A stretch of 64,000 bases of DNA from Muribaculaceae bacterium Isolate-036 (Harlan) (GTDB lineage: Bacteria; Bacteroidota; Bacteroidia; Bacteroidales; Muribaculaceae). Position 1 is the first letter of the stretch. Each line of letters opens with the position of its first letter. Below the pieces are notes generated by a model. It did no database searches. It was not told where the DNA came from and saw only the letters and a program-made list of their open reading frames with translations. Shown here piece by piece: positions 63,367 through 64,000 of this stretch. The DNA lies in assembly GCA_003833075.1 (NCBI GenBank), contig RIAY01000011.1, forward strand, positions 46,265 through 110,264, in the 5' to 3' direction. A program made the position numbers and the translations under genes.

Positions 63367-64000
63367 ATTTAAGTTTCGCAAGTTCAACTTGCTGATTTCA
63401 GATTGTAAAATTTAGCGATATGAGCCAGTTCGTCAGAGTGATTGATCACAGCATCATAGACTTCTTCGTCCAGCAGGCCGAAGACTCTCGCTATTGCCGA
63501 GACAATCTCCTGAAGGATTCCCCATATCTGTTGTGCAACGGAGAGTTGGACTGTCTCTTTGGAAATATCCCGAAAGAGACCGCCGATAGTTTCGTAATCG
63601 CTGAAGCGTTTTGCGATGGAAAGGATATTATATTGCAGACAACACAATGTGGCAGCGGCAATCTGAGAGGCAAAGCAGGTGCTCTGGCACTTGCCGAATC
63701 CCAGGTTGGTCTTGCAATCCTTGAATACCACTTCAAGAGCCCAGCGTCTGGAATATATCCGCCAGGCCTTGAAGAAATCCATTGCGGTATCGGTTGTAAG
63801 CAATCCGTTCCATTTGCCGTGTTGGGTCCGGCGTACAAGGAATATCCTTACAGGGACACCTCCGAACGTGGCATCAAACATGATATAGTAGCATTTGAGC
63901 TTGCGGCTGTACTTCTGCAATTTGAGTTTTTTACCGAGTTTCACAAGTGCTGGAGCAGAAAGGTCTCCGTGTTTGGTATGGTATTTTGTCTTACCGTTCT
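63367..64000 (-). mobile_element. IS4-family insertion sequence, 3' end (continues past window)
   Basis: The left end (63367-63413) matches the copy at 57253-57299 over 47 bp, with outer repeat TTTAAGTTTCGCAAGT. The transposase gene runs toward this end. The other end is outside the window. Confidence 0.8.
63384..64000 (-). CDS. IS4-family transposase, C-terminal part (5' end outside window)
   Basis: About 205 codons up to a TGA at 63384-63386; the frame is open to base 64000. It shows the IS4 signature Y-(2)-R-(3)-E-(6)-K as YSRRWALEVVFKDCK, with the catalytic glutamate of the DDE triad. The surrounding KWNGLLTTDT and LGFGKCQSTCFASQIAAATL segments are typical of Bacteroidales IS4 transposases. 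The N-terminal fragment at 59416-59896 belongs to the same type. Confidence 0.88.
   Translation of the reverse strand, partial: NGKTKYHTKHGDLSAPALVKLGKKLKLQKYSRKLKCYYIMFDATFGGVPVRIFLVRRTQHGKWNGLLTTDTAMDFFKAWRIYSRRWALEVVFKDCKTNLGFGKCQSTCFASQIAAATLCCLQYNILSIAKRFSDYETIGGLFRDISKETVQLSVAQQIWGILQEIVSAIARVFGLLDEEVYDAVINHSDELAHIAKFYNLKSAS

Overview
The window looks like a chromosomal segment of a gut Bacteroidota, most like the order Bacteroidales and probably Muribaculaceae-like. The signs are SusC/SusD pairs, ECF sigma/FecR and hybrid two-component regulators, a TamL-type lipoprotein, lipoproteins of the type 'SCSDDDDEP', promoters fitting the Bacteroides -33 TTTG / -7 TAnnTTTG consensus, and almost no Shine-Dalgarno sequences. 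The family assignment is inference.

Layout. 1-360: end of a DUF4861-like gene. 455-2101: class I fumarase. 2504-12132: an envelope cluster (split amidase with a golvesin domain, GT2, DUF4922 HIT-like protein, AmpG-like permease, TamL), followed by a HAD phosphatase and an acyl-ACP thioesterase. 13723-16150: a metal P-type ATPase and a Fur-family repressor. 16247-19203: glutamate dehydrogenase and an OmpA protein. 19397-28156: M23-like protein, dxr, rseP, an RlmI-like methyltransferase, DPP III, an AlkD-like protein and a COG0523 zinc GTPase. 28265-40647: a fructan utilisation locus (SusD, SusC, hybrid sensor with periplasmic binding domain, GH32, MFS permease, fructokinase). 41644-56315: a second utilisation locus (GH31, ECF sigma, FecR, SusC with STN domain, SusD, subtilase with a type IX sorting tail, and a second GH31 on the other strand). 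56433-64000: an accessory region.

The accessory region is the most unusual part. Segment 57253-60014 has the two ends of an IS4-family element, but the middle of the transposase is replaced by a Fic gene and two gene fragments. Next comes an AT-rich stretch of about 3.3 kb (60015-63366), then a second IS4-family copy running off the window. Inside the stretch is a reading frame of about 155 codons with seven in-frame TAG codons and no TAA or TGA. A small ORF beside it carries one more TAG. Both read as sensible protein if TAG means glutamine, which is the pattern of code-15 (crAss-like) phages, whereas host genes in this window use TAG as stop.

A second theme is a family of palindromic repeats of about 183 bp with inverted ends GAAACTG/CAGTTTC and 3-bp target duplications. 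Copies sit at 2311-2475 (diverged, forming the predicted 5' leader of the amidase gene), 30111-30293 (between susC and susD) and 59622-59804 (inside the IS transposase). A relative sharing only the hairpin core lies at 41406-41598.
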